This document shows positions 15,922-25,898 of a stretch of DNA of 64,000 nt, piece after piece. The position numbers were made by a program, and so were the translations under genes. The stretch is taken from NCBI RefSeq assembly GCF_000237805.1, contig NZ_CM001376.1, forward strand, positions 1,478,349 to 1,542,348, written 5' to 3'. This DNA comes from Jonquetella anthropi DSM 22815 (GTDB taxonomy: Bacteria > Synergistota > Synergistia > Synergistales > Dethiosulfovibrionaceae). The stretch's first letter is position 1. Every line of letters starts with the position of its first letter. The notes below the pieces were generated by a model, which saw only the letters and a program-made list of their open reading frames with translations, did not search any database and had not been told where the DNA came from.

Positions 15922-17683
15922 TTCTGCCAAAGTGATCGTCCAGCGCTTGAGCCGTCAGTCGAAGGACCGTCGGACGGCCGTGAGGGCACGCCGTTGGCTG
16001 CTGGCACGATTCTAAGTCCGAGAGAAGCTGGCAGGCCTCCTGCGGCGTCAGACGGGTTGTCAGCTTCACCGACGCCTTGCAGGCCTTCATGGCCCACCGG
16101 TCGATCAACGGACGGCCCGCGTCTTGGCCGTCCTCAACCGCCGCTAGCGCACCGCGCAGAAGCTCCATTGCCCCAGCGCTCACCCCGGCATGGCACGGAA
16201 CTTGGGCGAGCTGGAACTGTTTGTCAAAGCCAAAGCCCAGAGACTCTAAGTCTTTTTTGTTTTCCTCGGCCTGGCGTCTGACGTCCGGCGTCAGCGGAAG
16301 ATGAACAGCCAGCCGCTCGGCTGGCCCGCTTTTAACGCCCTGAGAGAAGCGCTCAAAGTTCACCCGCTCGTGAGCGGCGTGGGGGTCGACGACTAAAAGG
16401 CTCTGCTCGTCCTGGAAGACCAGATACCCTTGGCTCATCTGGCCAAAGTACAGGACCTGCGGCTTTTCATCGGGGAACAGCTCAGCCGGCTCGTTTTTCC
16501 AACCAGCCTCGGTTCCCCTTTCGGCCTCGGTTCCCATCGCCTCAGCCGCAATCGAGGCGGCCGGATCAGAAAGGGAAACGACGCCGCGGAGCTGTACGGA
16601 ACTTTTCTGCGCCGACGGCGAAGCCACCCGAAACGGCGGGTCAATCGGCCGGAAGAAATCTTTCGGACCTTCCGAGGGACGCCACGCCGTCTCCTTTGGG
16701 GCTGCAGGCCCCGACAGAGGAAGCTGAGTAAAGCCCCTACCAAACTCTTCGGCGGTCTTTCTGACTAACTCGAACACTTCGCTGCCCTTGCGGAACAGGA
16801 CCTCCGTTTTGGCAGGATGAACGTTCACGTCCACCTCGTCGGCCGGAATCGTCAGCTTGAGAAACCAATTCCCGCGGGAAGCCCACGGGTGGCTTAAAAT
16901 CGCCGCCCGAACAGCGCCGTCGGAAACTCGCCGGCCGTTGACGAAAAGAATCAGCTGGAACCGGCTCCCCGGACCGGTGTCCTGCCGCCACAGTTCGGCC
17001 ACGGAGCCGTTCACCTCGCCTTGGGCCTTTTCGATCTGCGGTTCTTTGCCCCACATCTGAAGCAGCGCGCCTTCAACCGTCCCGTCGGCCCGGCTGGAAA
17101 ACGACGTCTGCCCGTCGTTGACCAGCTCAAACGACACGTAGGGCCAGCAGAGGGCGTAGTCCTGCAGGAGCCGGGAAATACGCCGGTACTCCGCGAGGGC
17201 GCTTTTGAGGAATTTTCGTCGCGCCGGCAGGTTGTAAAACAGGTCTTTGACGGTCACGGTCGTGCCGGCAGGAAGCGCCATCGGGTGAACGGCCGGACGG
17301 CCGTCCGAGTAGGTCAGCCCGGCTCCAGTTTGACTGGACCGTTCCCGGCTGTACAGCTCAAGTCGGGAGACCGCGGCGATGGAGGCTAACGCCTCGCCTC
17401 GATACCCCAGCGAGCTGATCGCTTCCAGATCGGACTCGGTAGAAATTTTGCTGGTGGCGTGTTTTTCGACGGCCAGCAGCAGATCGTCCGGCGAGATGCC
17501 GCTCCCGTCGTCACAGACGGAGATGAGCGTCTTTCCGCCCTGAACGAGCTCCACCCGAATTGTTTTTGCCCCGGCGTCAAGGCTGTTTTCAATCAGCTCC
17601 TTGACCACCGACATGGGACGTTCCACCACCTCGCCGGCGGCGATTTTGCGTGCCAGTTCGTCGGGCAGCCGTTGAATTCTCAT
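15911..17683 (-). CDS. mutL: DNA mismatch repair protein MutL
   Basis: Matchmaker ATPase of mismatch repair. The GHKL ATPase domain (about 1-330) has KIAAGEVVERP, ENSLDAGA, DDGSGI, the GYRGEAL loop and GTTVTVKDLFYNLPAR. The C-terminal dimerisation domain (about 400-590) shows QSLLVVDPHAAHER and a tail with ACPHGRPT, matching the endonuclease-type ACPHGRP element. The usual metal motif DQHAxxE appears as DPHAAHE. Start at ATG 17683 overlaps the mutS stop; a longer reading lies inside mutS and is rejected. 590 residues. Confidence 0.96.
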   Translation of the reverse strand: MRIQRLPDELARKIAAGEVVERPMSVVKELIENSLDAGAKTIRVELVQGGKTLISVCDDGSGISPDDLLLAVEKHATSKISTESDLEAISSLGYRGEALASIAAVSRLELYSRERSSQTGAGLTYSDGRPAVHPMALPAGTTVTVKDLFYNLPARRKFLKSALAEYRRISRLLQDYALCWPYVSFELVNDGQTSFSSRADGTVEGALLQMWGKEPQIEKAQGEVNGSVAELWRQDTGPGSRFQLILFVNGRRVSDGAVRAAILSHPWASRGNWFLKLTIPADEVDVNVHPAKTEVLFRKGSEVFELVRKTAEEFGRGFTQLPLSGPAAPKETAWRPSEGPKDFFRPIDPPFRVASPSAQKSSVQLRGVVSLSDPAASIAAEAMGTEAERGTEAGWKNEPAELFPDEKPQVLYFGQMSQGYLVFQDEQSLLVVDPHAAHERVNFERFSQGVKSGPAERLAVHLPLTPDVRRQAEENKKDLESLGFGFDKQFQLAQVPCHAGVSAGAMELLRGALAAVEDGQDAGRPLIDRWAMKACKASVKLTTRLTPQEACQLLSDLESCQQPTACPHGRPTVLRLTAQALDDHFGRNGL

Positions 17684-20226
17684 GGGGTCATCCTCAGCTT
17701 TCTGGCCTCGTCGGTCAATCGGTACAGACAATCCAAGGCCTCTTTCGGCGTCATATCGTCCGGGCGCAGGGCGCTTAATCGATCGATCAGCCGATCCCCT
17801 TCAAGGTCGAACAGTTCCATCTGAATCGACGGCTTCATGGCCTCGGAGCGGCCTTTCGGCGCGTCTCCCTCGAGCTTTTCCAAAAGCTCGGACGCCCGGC
17901 GGACGACGACCCGGGGCAGCCCGGCCAACCGGGCCACTTCTACCCCGTACGACCGATCCGCCGGCCCTTCCTGAACGTGATGGAGGAAGCGAACCTCTCC
18001 GTCCGCCTCGCTGACGGCCATGCTCAAGTTGAACAGCCCGTCGAGCGTCTCTTCCAGCCGGGTCAGCTCGTGATAGTGGGTCGCGAACAGCACCCACGGG
18101 CGGAAGCCCCCTTGGCCGTGAAGGTACTCAAGGGCCGCCCAAGCGATGCTCATGCCGTCGTAAGTGGAAGTCCCGCGGCCCACCTCATCCAAGATGACAA
18201 GGCTGTCCGACGTGGCGTTGTTCAAAATGGCCGCGGTCTCGATCATCTCCACCATGAACGTACTGTTGCCTCGAGAGAGTTCGTCCCGCGCGCCGATTCG
18301 GGTGAACAGCCGATCGACCAGCGGCAAGCTCGCCTTTTCGGCTGGGACAAACGCCCCCATCTGAGCCATGATCTGAATGATCGCCGCCGCCCGAAGGTAC
18401 GTTGACTTGCCGGCCATGTTCGGGCCCGTGACAAGACCGACGCGCCGGGTTCTGTCCATCGTCAGGTCGTTGGGGACGTACGGCACGCCTCGCAGGGACG
18501 CTTCGACGACCGGATGGCGCCCTGCCCGTATCTCCAGCCGATCCGGCGAGAAAACCGGACGGCAGTACTGGCCAACCGACGCCACATCGGCAAATGACGC
18601 CAGCACGTCCAGCCGGGCCAAGGCCTGCCCGGTCTGCTGCAGAGCGGCCGTGGCGTCCATGACAGCCTGACACAGCTCGTCAAAAATCCTGTTTTCGATG
18701 TCTTTGATGTGGCTTTCCGCAGAGAGCCGCCGGTCCTCGTACTCCTTCAGCTCCGGGGTGATGAACCGCTCCCCGTTGACGAGCGTCTGGCGGCGCTCAA
18801 ACCGATCGGGCAGTTTGGCCTCGGCGGCGGCCCCTTTGGACAGCTCCAAATAAAAGCCAAAGACCCTGTTGTATCCCACCTTGAGCTTGGAGACGCCGGT
18901 CGCCGCCCGCTCTTTTTCCAAATAGGCGTCAAGCCACTCCTGCCCGCCATCGTTCAGACTGCGCCACGAGTCCAGCTCTTCGTCCACGCCGGAAGCTACC
19001 AAGGGCGTCGCGCCGATGGTCCGAGGAACCGACTGAACCAACGACGACGCCAAACGGGAAGCGAGTTCGCCCGTGAGGGCCGGGTCAGGCAGGCCGACCA
19101 AATCCCTGACCGGCGCGGCGCTTTCAAAAACGGCCGGGTAAACCGACAGGGTATCGCGAATCGCCGCTAAGTCCCGCGGGCCGCCGGTACCCAAATGGAG
19201 GCGGGCGACGCTCCGCTCCAGATCGCGGCAGCAGGCCAACCCTTCTTCCAAGTCCCGGCGGTTTTGCGCGGCCAACAGGGCTTCGACGGCGTCAAGCCGA
19301 CGATTCACCGCCCTTTCGTCCCGCAGAGGACGGACGATCCAATCCTGAAGAAGACGCCGGCCGGCGGTTGTCCGACAGCGGTTTAAGAACGCGAAAAGCG
19401 ATGCGCCGCCGTTCAAAAGCTCCAAGTTCATCTGGGCGCTCTGGTCAAGGTGAAGGTACGACTCGGACGTCAGACAGACGATCCCCTGCAGGTGGCTGAT
19501 TTTTGAGAAGCTCGTCTCTTCCATGTACGACACGGCAGCAGCCGCGGCTCCGATCCGCGGGTCGTTTTCCGGCAAGCCGAACGGAGCGAGGTCCCTGAGG
19601 CCCCACCGTGCCGCCAAGCGCGATTGGCCGGACGTCGGGCTGAACTCGCTTTTTGGCAGCTCAAGTACGGACCACGATCCGCCTCGAAGGGCCGGCGGAC
19701 AGGACGATGCGGGCACGAGGAGTTCCCGGGGCGCTTCGCCGGTGATCAGGCCTAAGATCTCGTCGGGGCCGGCAAGAGCCACCCGAACGTGCGGGCTGCT
19801 GGGAGCCAAAAACGCGGCGGCCCACGTCTCCTTGCCGGGAAGAACCGCGGCCAAAGAGGCGTTCAGCGACGCGTCCTCCGGAAGCCACGTACCGGGCGTC
19901 ACCACCCGAATGACTTCCCGGTCGACGAGCGTCCGGCCGTCCGGCTCGCTCATCTGCTCGCAGATTGCAACTCGATAGCCCTTCTCGATGAGCCGGGCCA
20001 GATAACCGTCGACGGCATGATAAGGGACGCCCGCCATGGGGAGCTTTTTGTCCCCGTCGCGGGCCGTCAGCGTCAGATCGAGCTCTCGCGAGACCGTTCT
20101 GGCGTCGTCAAAAAACGTCTCATAAAAGTCCCCCATGCGGAAAAGCAGCAGGCAGTCGGGGTATTTGTTCTTCCACTCCAAGTACTGCCGCATCATCGGG
20201 GTCATCTTCACGTCTGAACCGCTCAA
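17680..20226 (-). CDS. mutS: DNA mismatch repair protein MutS
   Basis: Mismatch-binding ATPase. The N-terminal domain holds the mismatch-reading FRMGDFYETF motif. Connector, lever and clamp domains follow, then the ATPase with GPNMAGKSTYLR, VILDEVGRGTSTYDG and the FATHYHELT region. Length 848 residues is typical of MutS1. TTG at 20226 overlaps the ruvX stop and has GAGG seven bases upstream. mutS-mutL are coupled by a four-base overlap. Confidence 0.97.
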   Translation of the reverse strand: MSGSDVKMTPMMRQYLEWKNKYPDCLLLFRMGDFYETFFDDARTVSRELDLTLTARDGDKKLPMAGVPYHAVDGYLARLIEKGYRVAICEQMSEPDGRTLVDREVIRVVTPGTWLPEDASLNASLAAVLPGKETWAAAFLAPSSPHVRVALAGPDEILGLITGEAPRELLVPASSCPPALRGGSWSVLELPKSEFSPTSGQSRLAARWGLRDLAPFGLPENDPRIGAAAAAVSYMEETSFSKISHLQGIVCLTSESYLHLDQSAQMNLELLNGGASLFAFLNRCRTTAGRRLLQDWIVRPLRDERAVNRRLDAVEALLAAQNRRDLEEGLACCRDLERSVARLHLGTGGPRDLAAIRDTLSVYPAVFESAAPVRDLVGLPDPALTGELASRLASSLVQSVPRTIGATPLVASGVDEELDSWRSLNDGGQEWLDAYLEKERAATGVSKLKVGYNRVFGFYLELSKGAAAEAKLPDRFERRQTLVNGERFITPELKEYEDRRLSAESHIKDIENRIFDELCQAVMDATAALQQTGQALARLDVLASFADVASVGQYCRPVFSPDRLEIRAGRHPVVEASLRGVPYVPNDLTMDRTRRVGLVTGPNMAGKSTYLRAAAIIQIMAQMGAFVPAEKASLPLVDRLFTRIGARDELSRGNSTFMVEMIETAAILNNATSDSLVILDEVGRGTSTYDGMSIAWAALEYLHGQGGFRPWVLFATHYHELTRLEETLDGLFNLSMAVSEADGEVRFLHHVQEGPADRSYGVEVARLAGLPRVVVRRASELLEKLEGDAPKGRSEAMKPSIQMELFDLEGDRLIDRLSALRPDDMTPKEALDCLYRLTDEARKLRMTP

Positions 20227-20648
20227 CGGAAACCCTCAGCTCCTCCCGCATCGATGAAATTCTGAAGGATCAGCGACGCGGCGATCTGATCCACTTTGCC
20301 TTTCCGCTTCCGTCGGGACAGGTCGCCTTCGATCATCGCCGACTGGGCGACCCGGGACGTGTACCGCTCATCCCAGAAGCGAATCTGCACCTGCGGATAC
20401 CGTTTGGCAATCCGGCCGGCGGTCTCCCGGACCTTCGCCGCCATTTCGCCTTCGGTGCCGTCCTCTTTTCTGGGCAGCCCAAGCAGAAGCCGGTCCGTGC
20501 CGTACTGGGCCATCAGCTCTCCCAATTTCCCCATCCAGCCGCTGGCCGCATCCCAACACTCGATCCCTTGGGCAAAAGTGCCCAAGGGATCGGTGACCGC
20601 CACGCCGATTCGGACCGTGCCGAGATCGAGGGCGATAATTCTCTTCAC
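20223..20648 (-). CDS. ruvX: RuvX/YqgF Holliday-junction resolvase-like protein
   Basis: RNase H-fold nuclease implicated in pre-16S rRNA 5' maturation. The 141 residues begin IALDLGTVRIGVAVTDPLG, have LLLGLPRKEDG in the middle and WDERYTS with the final QIAASLIL acid segment. GTG start overlaps the alaS stop as GTGA. The alaS-ruvX linkage is common in bacteria. Confidence 0.95.
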   Translation of the reverse strand: MKRIIALDLGTVRIGVAVTDPLGTFAQGIECWDAASGWMGKLGELMAQYGTDRLLLGLPRKEDGTEGEMAAKVRETAGRIAKRYPQVQIRFWDERYTSRVAQSAMIEGDLSRRKRKGKVDQIAASLILQNFIDAGGAEGFR

Positions 20649-23293
20649 TTTTTCGTTCCGCCGCGGGACGAGCTGACAATGCCCTCGGCGTCCGCCAGAG
20701 CTTGGTCAATCTTCGCGCAGTCCCGGCCTCCGGCCTGAGCCATGTCAGGCCGCCCGCCGCCGCCCCCGCCGACCAGTCCGGCCAGTGCCTTGACGATCTT
20801 TCCCGCGTGATAACCGGCCTTGAGGGCCTCTGCGCCGACCATGCAGAGGATCTGCACTTTGCCCTCTTCCGTCTGCCCCATGAAGACCACCACCGAGCGC
20901 GGCTCCTTGTCCTTCACCCGGTCGCCGGCCTCGCGCATCATGTCCATTGGGACGCCGTCGATACGAGCCGAGCAGAGGCAGCAGCCATCAAGCTCCGTCC
21001 GCGCGATGCCGCCGTCGAGTCGGCCGGCCAAATCGGACTTCACCTTGTCGGCCAACTGGCGAGCCAACTCCTTATTCTCCTGCTCCAAAGCGGCGACCTG
21101 TTCCACGACGCCTTCCGGCCGGACGTTGAACTTCTGAGCCAGAGTCCGCAGCGCTGACGACGCCTTGTCAAACATGTCGTACGAGTTCATGCCGGTGACA
21201 GCGGTCAGACGTCGGACGCCGCTGCCGATGCTTTCCTCGGAAACAATTTTTACGAGGCCAATTTCCCCGGTCGCCCGAACGTGAGTGCCGCCGCAAAGCT
21301 CGCAGGAGAAGTCTCCCGCTGAGACAACCCGGACCACGTCGCCGTATTTTTCCTCAAACAGGGCCTTAGCGCCCTTCGCCTTGGCGTCGGCTAGGTTCAT
21401 CTGCTCGGTGTCAACCGGCATGTTGGCCAGCACCTTTCGGTTGGCCAGCGTCTCGACCTGCCGAATCTGCTCGGGCGTCATCGCTTCGAAGTGGGTGTAG
21501 TCAAACCGCAAAAATTCCGGCGAGACCAGCGAACCGTTCTGTCTCACGTGCCCGCCCAGCACGTCGATCAGCGCCTGATGAAGCAGGTGCGTGGCCGTGT
21601 GGTTTCGGGTGATCGCCGCCCGGCGCTCTTTGTCCACCGACGCGGTCACAAACTGATCGGTCTCCAACGCGCCCGAGTTGACGGTGATGTCCAGCACGGA
21701 CAGGTCGCCGGCCCGGTAAAAACAGCCTGTCACAGCGGCCTCTGTCCGGACAGCCGTCAAGGTCCCGGTGTCGCCCACCTGACCGCCCCGCTCGGCGTAA
21801 AACGGCGTCGGGGTGACCACCGCCTGCCCGGATTGGCCGGTTTCAAGCCGGTCAACCAAGGCGCCGTCGCACACCAGTCCGACGATCTGGGACGACGACG
21901 ACAGAGCGTCGTACCCGACGAACGGCACGGTTCCCAAACGGTTCTGAAGGGCGGTGAACGCGTCGCCGGTGATGACTACGCCGACCTGTTTGCTGGCCTT
22001 GCGGGCCCGGTCTTTCTGCTGAGTCATCTGAGCCTTGAACTCGCTCTCGTCCACCGTCAGGTTCTTTTCCGAGCAGATTTCAGTCGTCAGTTCCAGCGGG
22101 AAACCGTAGGTGTCGTAGAGCTGGAAGGCCACGTCGCCGGCCAGTGTTTTGCTTCCGGCCTTCACCGCCCGGTCGATCTCGTCGTTCAGCAGGGCACAGC
22201 CCTGAGAGAGCGTGCGGCCGAACCGATTTTCTTCCACGTCGATAATCTGGCGAATCGTCAGCTGACTTTCGGCCAGTTCGGCGTATGGGTCGGACATTTC
22301 GCTCACGACGACCGGGAGCAGGTCGTTCAGGAACGGCCGGTCGATGCCGATCAGCCGTCCGTACCGAACGGCACGGCGAAGCAGCCGGCGCAGGACGTAC
22401 CCCGGCCCTTCGTTGGACGGGAGAATACCGTCGGCCAGCATGAAGCACACCGACCGAATATGGTCGCTGATGACCTTCAGGGCCAGATCCCCGGCCGCCG
22501 ACGAGCCGTACGCGACGCCGGACAGGTCTGTGACCTTTCTAATGAGCGGCAGGAACAGGTCGGTCTCAAAATCGTTCGTGACGCCTTGGACGAGAGACGT
22601 GAGCCGCTCAAGCCCCATGCCGGTGTCGATGTTCTTCCGCGGCAGCGGGAGCATGCTCCCGTCCTCCTGCCGATCAAACTGGGTGAACACGTGGTTCCAA
22701 ATTTCCAGATACCGGTCACAGTCGCAGCCCGGGTGGCAGTTCGGACCGCAGGAGAACTTCTCCCCCTGATCGTAAAGGATTTCCGAGTCAGGTCCGCAGG
22801 GACCCTGAGGGCCCATGAACCAGAAGTTCTCCTCTTCGCCGCAGCGGAGAATGTGATCGTCCGCCAAGCCGATTTCGTCATGCCAGACTTTATAGGCCTC
22901 CTCGTCGTCCTTGTAGATCGTGGCGTACATTCTCGATCCGTCAAGGCCGATCACTTGGGTCAAGAACTCCCATCCCCAAGTCAGAGACTCGTGCTTAAAG
23001 TAGCCGCCCCAGCTGAAGTTCCCCAACATCTCGAAGAACGTGTGATGGCGGGCCGTGTGCCCAACGTTTTCGATGTCGTTAGTCCGCACGCACTTCTGCG
23101 ACGTGACGGCGCTCTTGACCGGCGGCTCTTCCAAGCCGAGGTAATACTTCTTAAACGGGACCATTCCGGCTATCGTGAAAAGCAGGCTCGGGTCGTCGGG
23201 GACCAGCGAGAAGCTCGGAAAGTGATGTGCGCCCTTGCTGACCCAAAAATCGATGAACTTTCGCCTGATGTCTTTTCCGCTCAAGTATTGCAA
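20645..23293 (-). CDS. alaS: Alanyl-tRNA synthetase
   Basis: Class II synthetase charging tRNA-Ala. The 882-residue protein has the catalytic core (IRRKFIDFW, RHHTFFEMLGNFSWG), the editing domain with HTATHLLHQAL and the CGGTHVRATGE zinc/editing motif, and a C-Ala domain ending in a VGGGGGGRPDMAQAGG segment. I chose TTG 23293 because GGAGG stands eight bases upstream and the family N-terminus is short; the longer frame would run 105 bases into the amidohydrolase gene. It overlaps that gene by 13 bases. Confidence 0.96.
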   Translation of the reverse strand: MQYLSGKDIRRKFIDFWVSKGAHHFPSFSLVPDDPSLLFTIAGMVPFKKYYLGLEEPPVKSAVTSQKCVRTNDIENVGHTARHHTFFEMLGNFSWGGYFKHESLTWGWEFLTQVIGLDGSRMYATIYKDDEEAYKVWHDEIGLADDHILRCGEEENFWFMGPQGPCGPDSEILYDQGEKFSCGPNCHPGCDCDRYLEIWNHVFTQFDRQEDGSMLPLPRKNIDTGMGLERLTSLVQGVTNDFETDLFLPLIRKVTDLSGVAYGSSAAGDLALKVISDHIRSVCFMLADGILPSNEGPGYVLRRLLRRAVRYGRLIGIDRPFLNDLLPVVVSEMSDPYAELAESQLTIRQIIDVEENRFGRTLSQGCALLNDEIDRAVKAGSKTLAGDVAFQLYDTYGFPLELTTEICSEKNLTVDESEFKAQMTQQKDRARKASKQVGVVITGDAFTALQNRLGTVPFVGYDALSSSSQIVGLVCDGALVDRLETGQSGQAVVTPTPFYAERGGQVGDTGTLTAVRTEAAVTGCFYRAGDLSVLDITVNSGALETDQFVTASVDKERRAAITRNHTATHLLHQALIDVLGGHVRQNGSLVSPEFLRFDYTHFEAMTPEQIRQVETLANRKVLANMPVDTEQMNLADAKAKGAKALFEEKYGDVVRVVSAGDFSCELCGGTHVRATGEIGLVKIVSEESIGSGVRRLTAVTGMNSYDMFDKASSALRTLAQKFNVRPEGVVEQVAALEQENKELARQLADKVKSDLAGRLDGGIARTELDGCCLCSARIDGVPMDMMREAGDRVKDKEPRSVVVFMGQTEEGKVQILCMVGAEALKAGYHAGKIVKALAGLVGGGGGGRPDMAQAGGRDCAKIDQALADAEGIVSSSRGGTKK

Positions 23294-24594
23294 GATCGTT
23301 GCCTCCTCGTGTTCAGCAGTTCCCGCCGGGCCTCGTCCAGCGACTGTCTGAGCGTTTTCTCTTCCACGCCGGCCAACCGGCCGTCCCTCCATACCCATCG
23401 CCCGGAGACCATCGTCCCCCGAACGTCAGCGGACGAGCCAGCGTACACCAGCCATGCCGCTAAATTTTCTTCGTCCGCGCCGGAGTAGTTGAGCCCGGTC
23501 AGGTCGACCATCACAGCGTCAGCCTGCCACCCTTCGCGCAGCAGCCCGACGCCCTCGAATCCCAGAGCCTTCGCCCCGCCGATTGTGGCAGCTCTCAACG
23601 CCATCTGCGCCCCGAACGTCTCCGGCGTCCCGCGCCCCTTCTGCAGGAGAGCGCACAGCCTCATTTCCTCCCACGGGTCGATCCGGTTGTTGCTCGCCGG
23701 CCCGTCAGTTCCAAGCCCGACGGTCAGTCCCGACGCGATCATCTCGCGAACCGGCGCTACCCCGTCGCCGAGCTTCAAATTGCTGCTCGGACAGTGGCAA
23801 ACCGCGGCGTCCGGCCACCGCGACAGCTCGTCGATTTCGTCCTGCGTCAGCCACACGCCGTGGGCCAAGACGAGCTCTCTGGCCCGGTCGAAGCCGACCA
23901 TCCTGAGCCACCCGAGCGGGCCGCCGTACTTGGCAAGTCGCTCCCGCTCCGACCGCGTTTCCAAAAAATGGATGTGAATCGGCAGGCCGTCCGCCTGAGC
24001 GCTCTGGGCCAGCTGAGCCGCCAGCTCGACGCTCACCGAATACGGGGCATGAGGGCCGTAGAAAACTTTCAACATGCCATCTGAGGCCGCGCGGGCCGTT
24101 AAGGTTTTCACCTCGTCTAAGCCCCGCTGAAGCGAGTCGCGGCCCAAAAACGTCACGGCGAGGGCCGCTCGGACGCCAAGCTGCCGGGCCGCGTCCGCCA
24201 CCTTGTCCATGCGAAAGTACATGTCAAGGAAAGCCGTCTGCCCAGCCTTTGCGGCCTCAGCAATGCCGCAAAGCGCGCCGAGTTCAATCAACTCGGGCGT
24301 AAGACGGGCTTCCGCCGGCCAAATGGCCTCCTTGAGCCACCGATCCAGCGGAAGGTCCTCGCCCAGCCCCCGGACCAGCGTCATGGCGAGATGACTGTGG
24401 GCGTTGACGAACCCGGGCATGAGGGCCATTAGCCCTCGGCCGCAGATTATCTCGTCCTCTTCGGCAAGTCGGAAATCGACGCTGCCGGGAGACGTTATTT
24501 TTTCGACGACCCCGCCGGAAACGAGCAGGTCGGACCGGCACGCCCGGCCTTTCAGCGGGTCGACGAGGTAGAAGTCCCGAAAAAGGGTTTTCAC
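23281..24594 (-). CDS. mtaD: Amidohydrolase of the MTA/SAH deaminase family, copy 2
   Basis: Metal-dependent deaminase family that converts S-adenosylhomocysteine or methylthioadenosine to inosine forms, or chlorohydrolase-like substrates. 437 residues with GFVNAHSHLAM (metal ligands), RGLGEDLPLDRWL, the HIHFLET histidine, CPSSNLKLG and the GTDGPASNN aspartate. It is a tandem paralogue of the next gene upstream, with the same motif order, and overlaps it by four bases. Proximity to ahcY supports SAH as substrate, but this is inference. Confidence 0.85.
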   Translation of the reverse strand: MKTLFRDFYLVDPLKGRACRSDLLVSGGVVEKITSPGSVDFRLAEEDEIICGRGLMALMPGFVNAHSHLAMTLVRGLGEDLPLDRWLKEAIWPAEARLTPELIELGALCGIAEAAKAGQTAFLDMYFRMDKVADAARQLGVRAALAVTFLGRDSLQRGLDEVKTLTARAASDGMLKVFYGPHAPYSVSVELAAQLAQSAQADGLPIHIHFLETRSERERLAKYGGPLGWLRMVGFDRARELVLAHGVWLTQDEIDELSRWPDAAVCHCPSSNLKLGDGVAPVREMIASGLTVGLGTDGPASNNRIDPWEEMRLCALLQKGRGTPETFGAQMALRAATIGGAKALGFEGVGLLREGWQADAVMVDLTGLNYSGADEENLAAWLVYAGSSADVRGTMVSGRWVWRDGRLAGVEEKTLRQSLDEARRELLNTRRQRSCNT

Positions 24595-25898
24595 GCCCCC
24601 GCCTCGGAGGCACCGCTCTGAAGGGTCCGCCGGGCGCGGCGGGCCGCCTCTGTCAGGGACTCAACCGGGTCGGGAAGGTAGTCCCTGTTTTTGACGATCC
24701 AGCGGCCGACGACCAGCAGGTCTGTGACGTCGGCGCTGGAACCGCTGTAGACGATAAATCCTGCCAGATTATCTTCGTCGGCGCCGACGTACTGGGGCCC
24801 CGAAAGGTCCACCAGAGTCAGGTCCGCCTGCCAGCCTTCCTCGATCAGCCCGACCCCTTCAAACCCGAAGGCCCGATATCCCGCCAGCGTGGCGCAGTTC
24901 AGCGCCGCATGAGCCGGCACGGCGGTCGGGTCTTTCGACGTCCCCTTGTGAATGAGCGCCATCAGTCTCATCTCAGACCAAAGGTCCAGCCGGTTGTTGC
25001 TCGCCGCGCCGTCAGTTCCGAGGGCTACCGGAAGTCCGGCGTCCAGCATAGCCGGCAGGGCGGCGACGCCGCTCCCCAACTTGAGGTTGCTTGCCGGGCA
25101 GTGGACGACCGTCACGTTGCCGCGACCGGCCAGTTCTTTCATTTCACCTTCGGTCAGCCAGACGCCGTGGGCCAGCACAAGGTGGTCCAACTCGAGCAAA
25201 CCGGTCTTTTCCAAGTACTCCACCGGTTCCATGCCAAACGTCTTTTTTATGTAGCCCCGCTCCCACTCGGCTTCCAGAAAATGGGTCTGGACGGTCAGTC
25301 CGTTCTCTCGGCCAAACCGGGCAATTCGCTCCATGCCGGCCAACGAAACAGTATACGGGGCGTGGGGGTCCAGATTCAGCCGGGTCAGCGGGCCTCGATA
25401 CGGCGTCAGGTCCTTTTGAAGGCTGGCGGCCAAAAGTTTGTCGTCCCGGCTGACGACGCCAACCGACAGCGCGCCGCGCAGCCCGACACGCCGCACGACT
25501 TCGGCGACTACCTCCATGTGGTAGTACATGTCGGCAAAACAGCCGGCGCCGCTCAGCGCCATTTCAGCCGCCGCCAGTTCGGTACCGGCCCGAACCGTTT
25601 GGGGCGTCAGGCGGGCCTCGACGGGCCATATTTTGCGTTCCAGCCATTCCATCAGCGGCTCGTCCTCGCCCAGCCCGCGGAACAGGGACATCGCCGCGTG
25701 GCAGTGGGCGTTGGCGAACGCCGGAATGACCGCCGTCCCGTCGTGCCGATCGTCCACACAGTCGTCCGGCTGAGGCTTCAGCGATCCTGCCGGAGCAATC
25801 GTCCCGATAACGCCAGCCTCGGTGATTCTCAGGTCAACCCTGCGGGCAGGCCGGAGCCGACCGTCCAGAGCGTAGACGTTTTTGAGCAGGAGGGCCAT
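24591..25898 (-). CDS. mtaD: Amidohydrolase of the MTA/SAH deaminase family, copy 1
   Basis: 435 residues in the same family: AFANAHCHAAM metal motif, RGLGEDEPLMEWLERKIWP, QTHFLEAEWERG, HGVWLTEGEMKEL, CPASNLKLGSG and GTDGAASNNRLDLW. Starts one base into the ahcY stop. The two copies have clearly diverged, so they may differ in substrate (SAH, MTA, 5'-deoxyadenosine or adenosine). Cytoplasmic, zinc-dependent by family. Confidence 0.85.
   Translation of the reverse strand: MALLLKNVYALDGRLRPARRVDLRITEAGVIGTIAPAGSLKPQPDDCVDDRHDGTAVIPAFANAHCHAAMSLFRGLGEDEPLMEWLERKIWPVEARLTPQTVRAGTELAAAEMALSGAGCFADMYYHMEVVAEVVRRVGLRGALSVGVVSRDDKLLAASLQKDLTPYRGPLTRLNLDPHAPYTVSLAGMERIARFGRENGLTVQTHFLEAEWERGYIKKTFGMEPVEYLEKTGLLELDHLVLAHGVWLTEGEMKELAGRGNVTVVHCPASNLKLGSGVAALPAMLDAGLPVALGTDGAASNNRLDLWSEMRLMALIHKGTSKDPTAVPAHAALNCATLAGYRAFGFEGVGLIEEGWQADLTLVDLSGPQYVGADEDNLAGFIVYSGSSADVTDLLVVGRWIVKNRDYLPDPVESLTEAARRARRTLQSGASEAGA

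Noticed and set aside
21491-23488. 665-codon plus-strand ORF opposite alaS
   Set aside because: Antisense shadow in a GC-rich gene: no SD, no domain-like features, Arg/Val/Gln-rich composition, and alaS on the other strand is certain. The same applies to the long antisense frames at 3-863, 12535-13812, 24909-26078 and 26045-27013.
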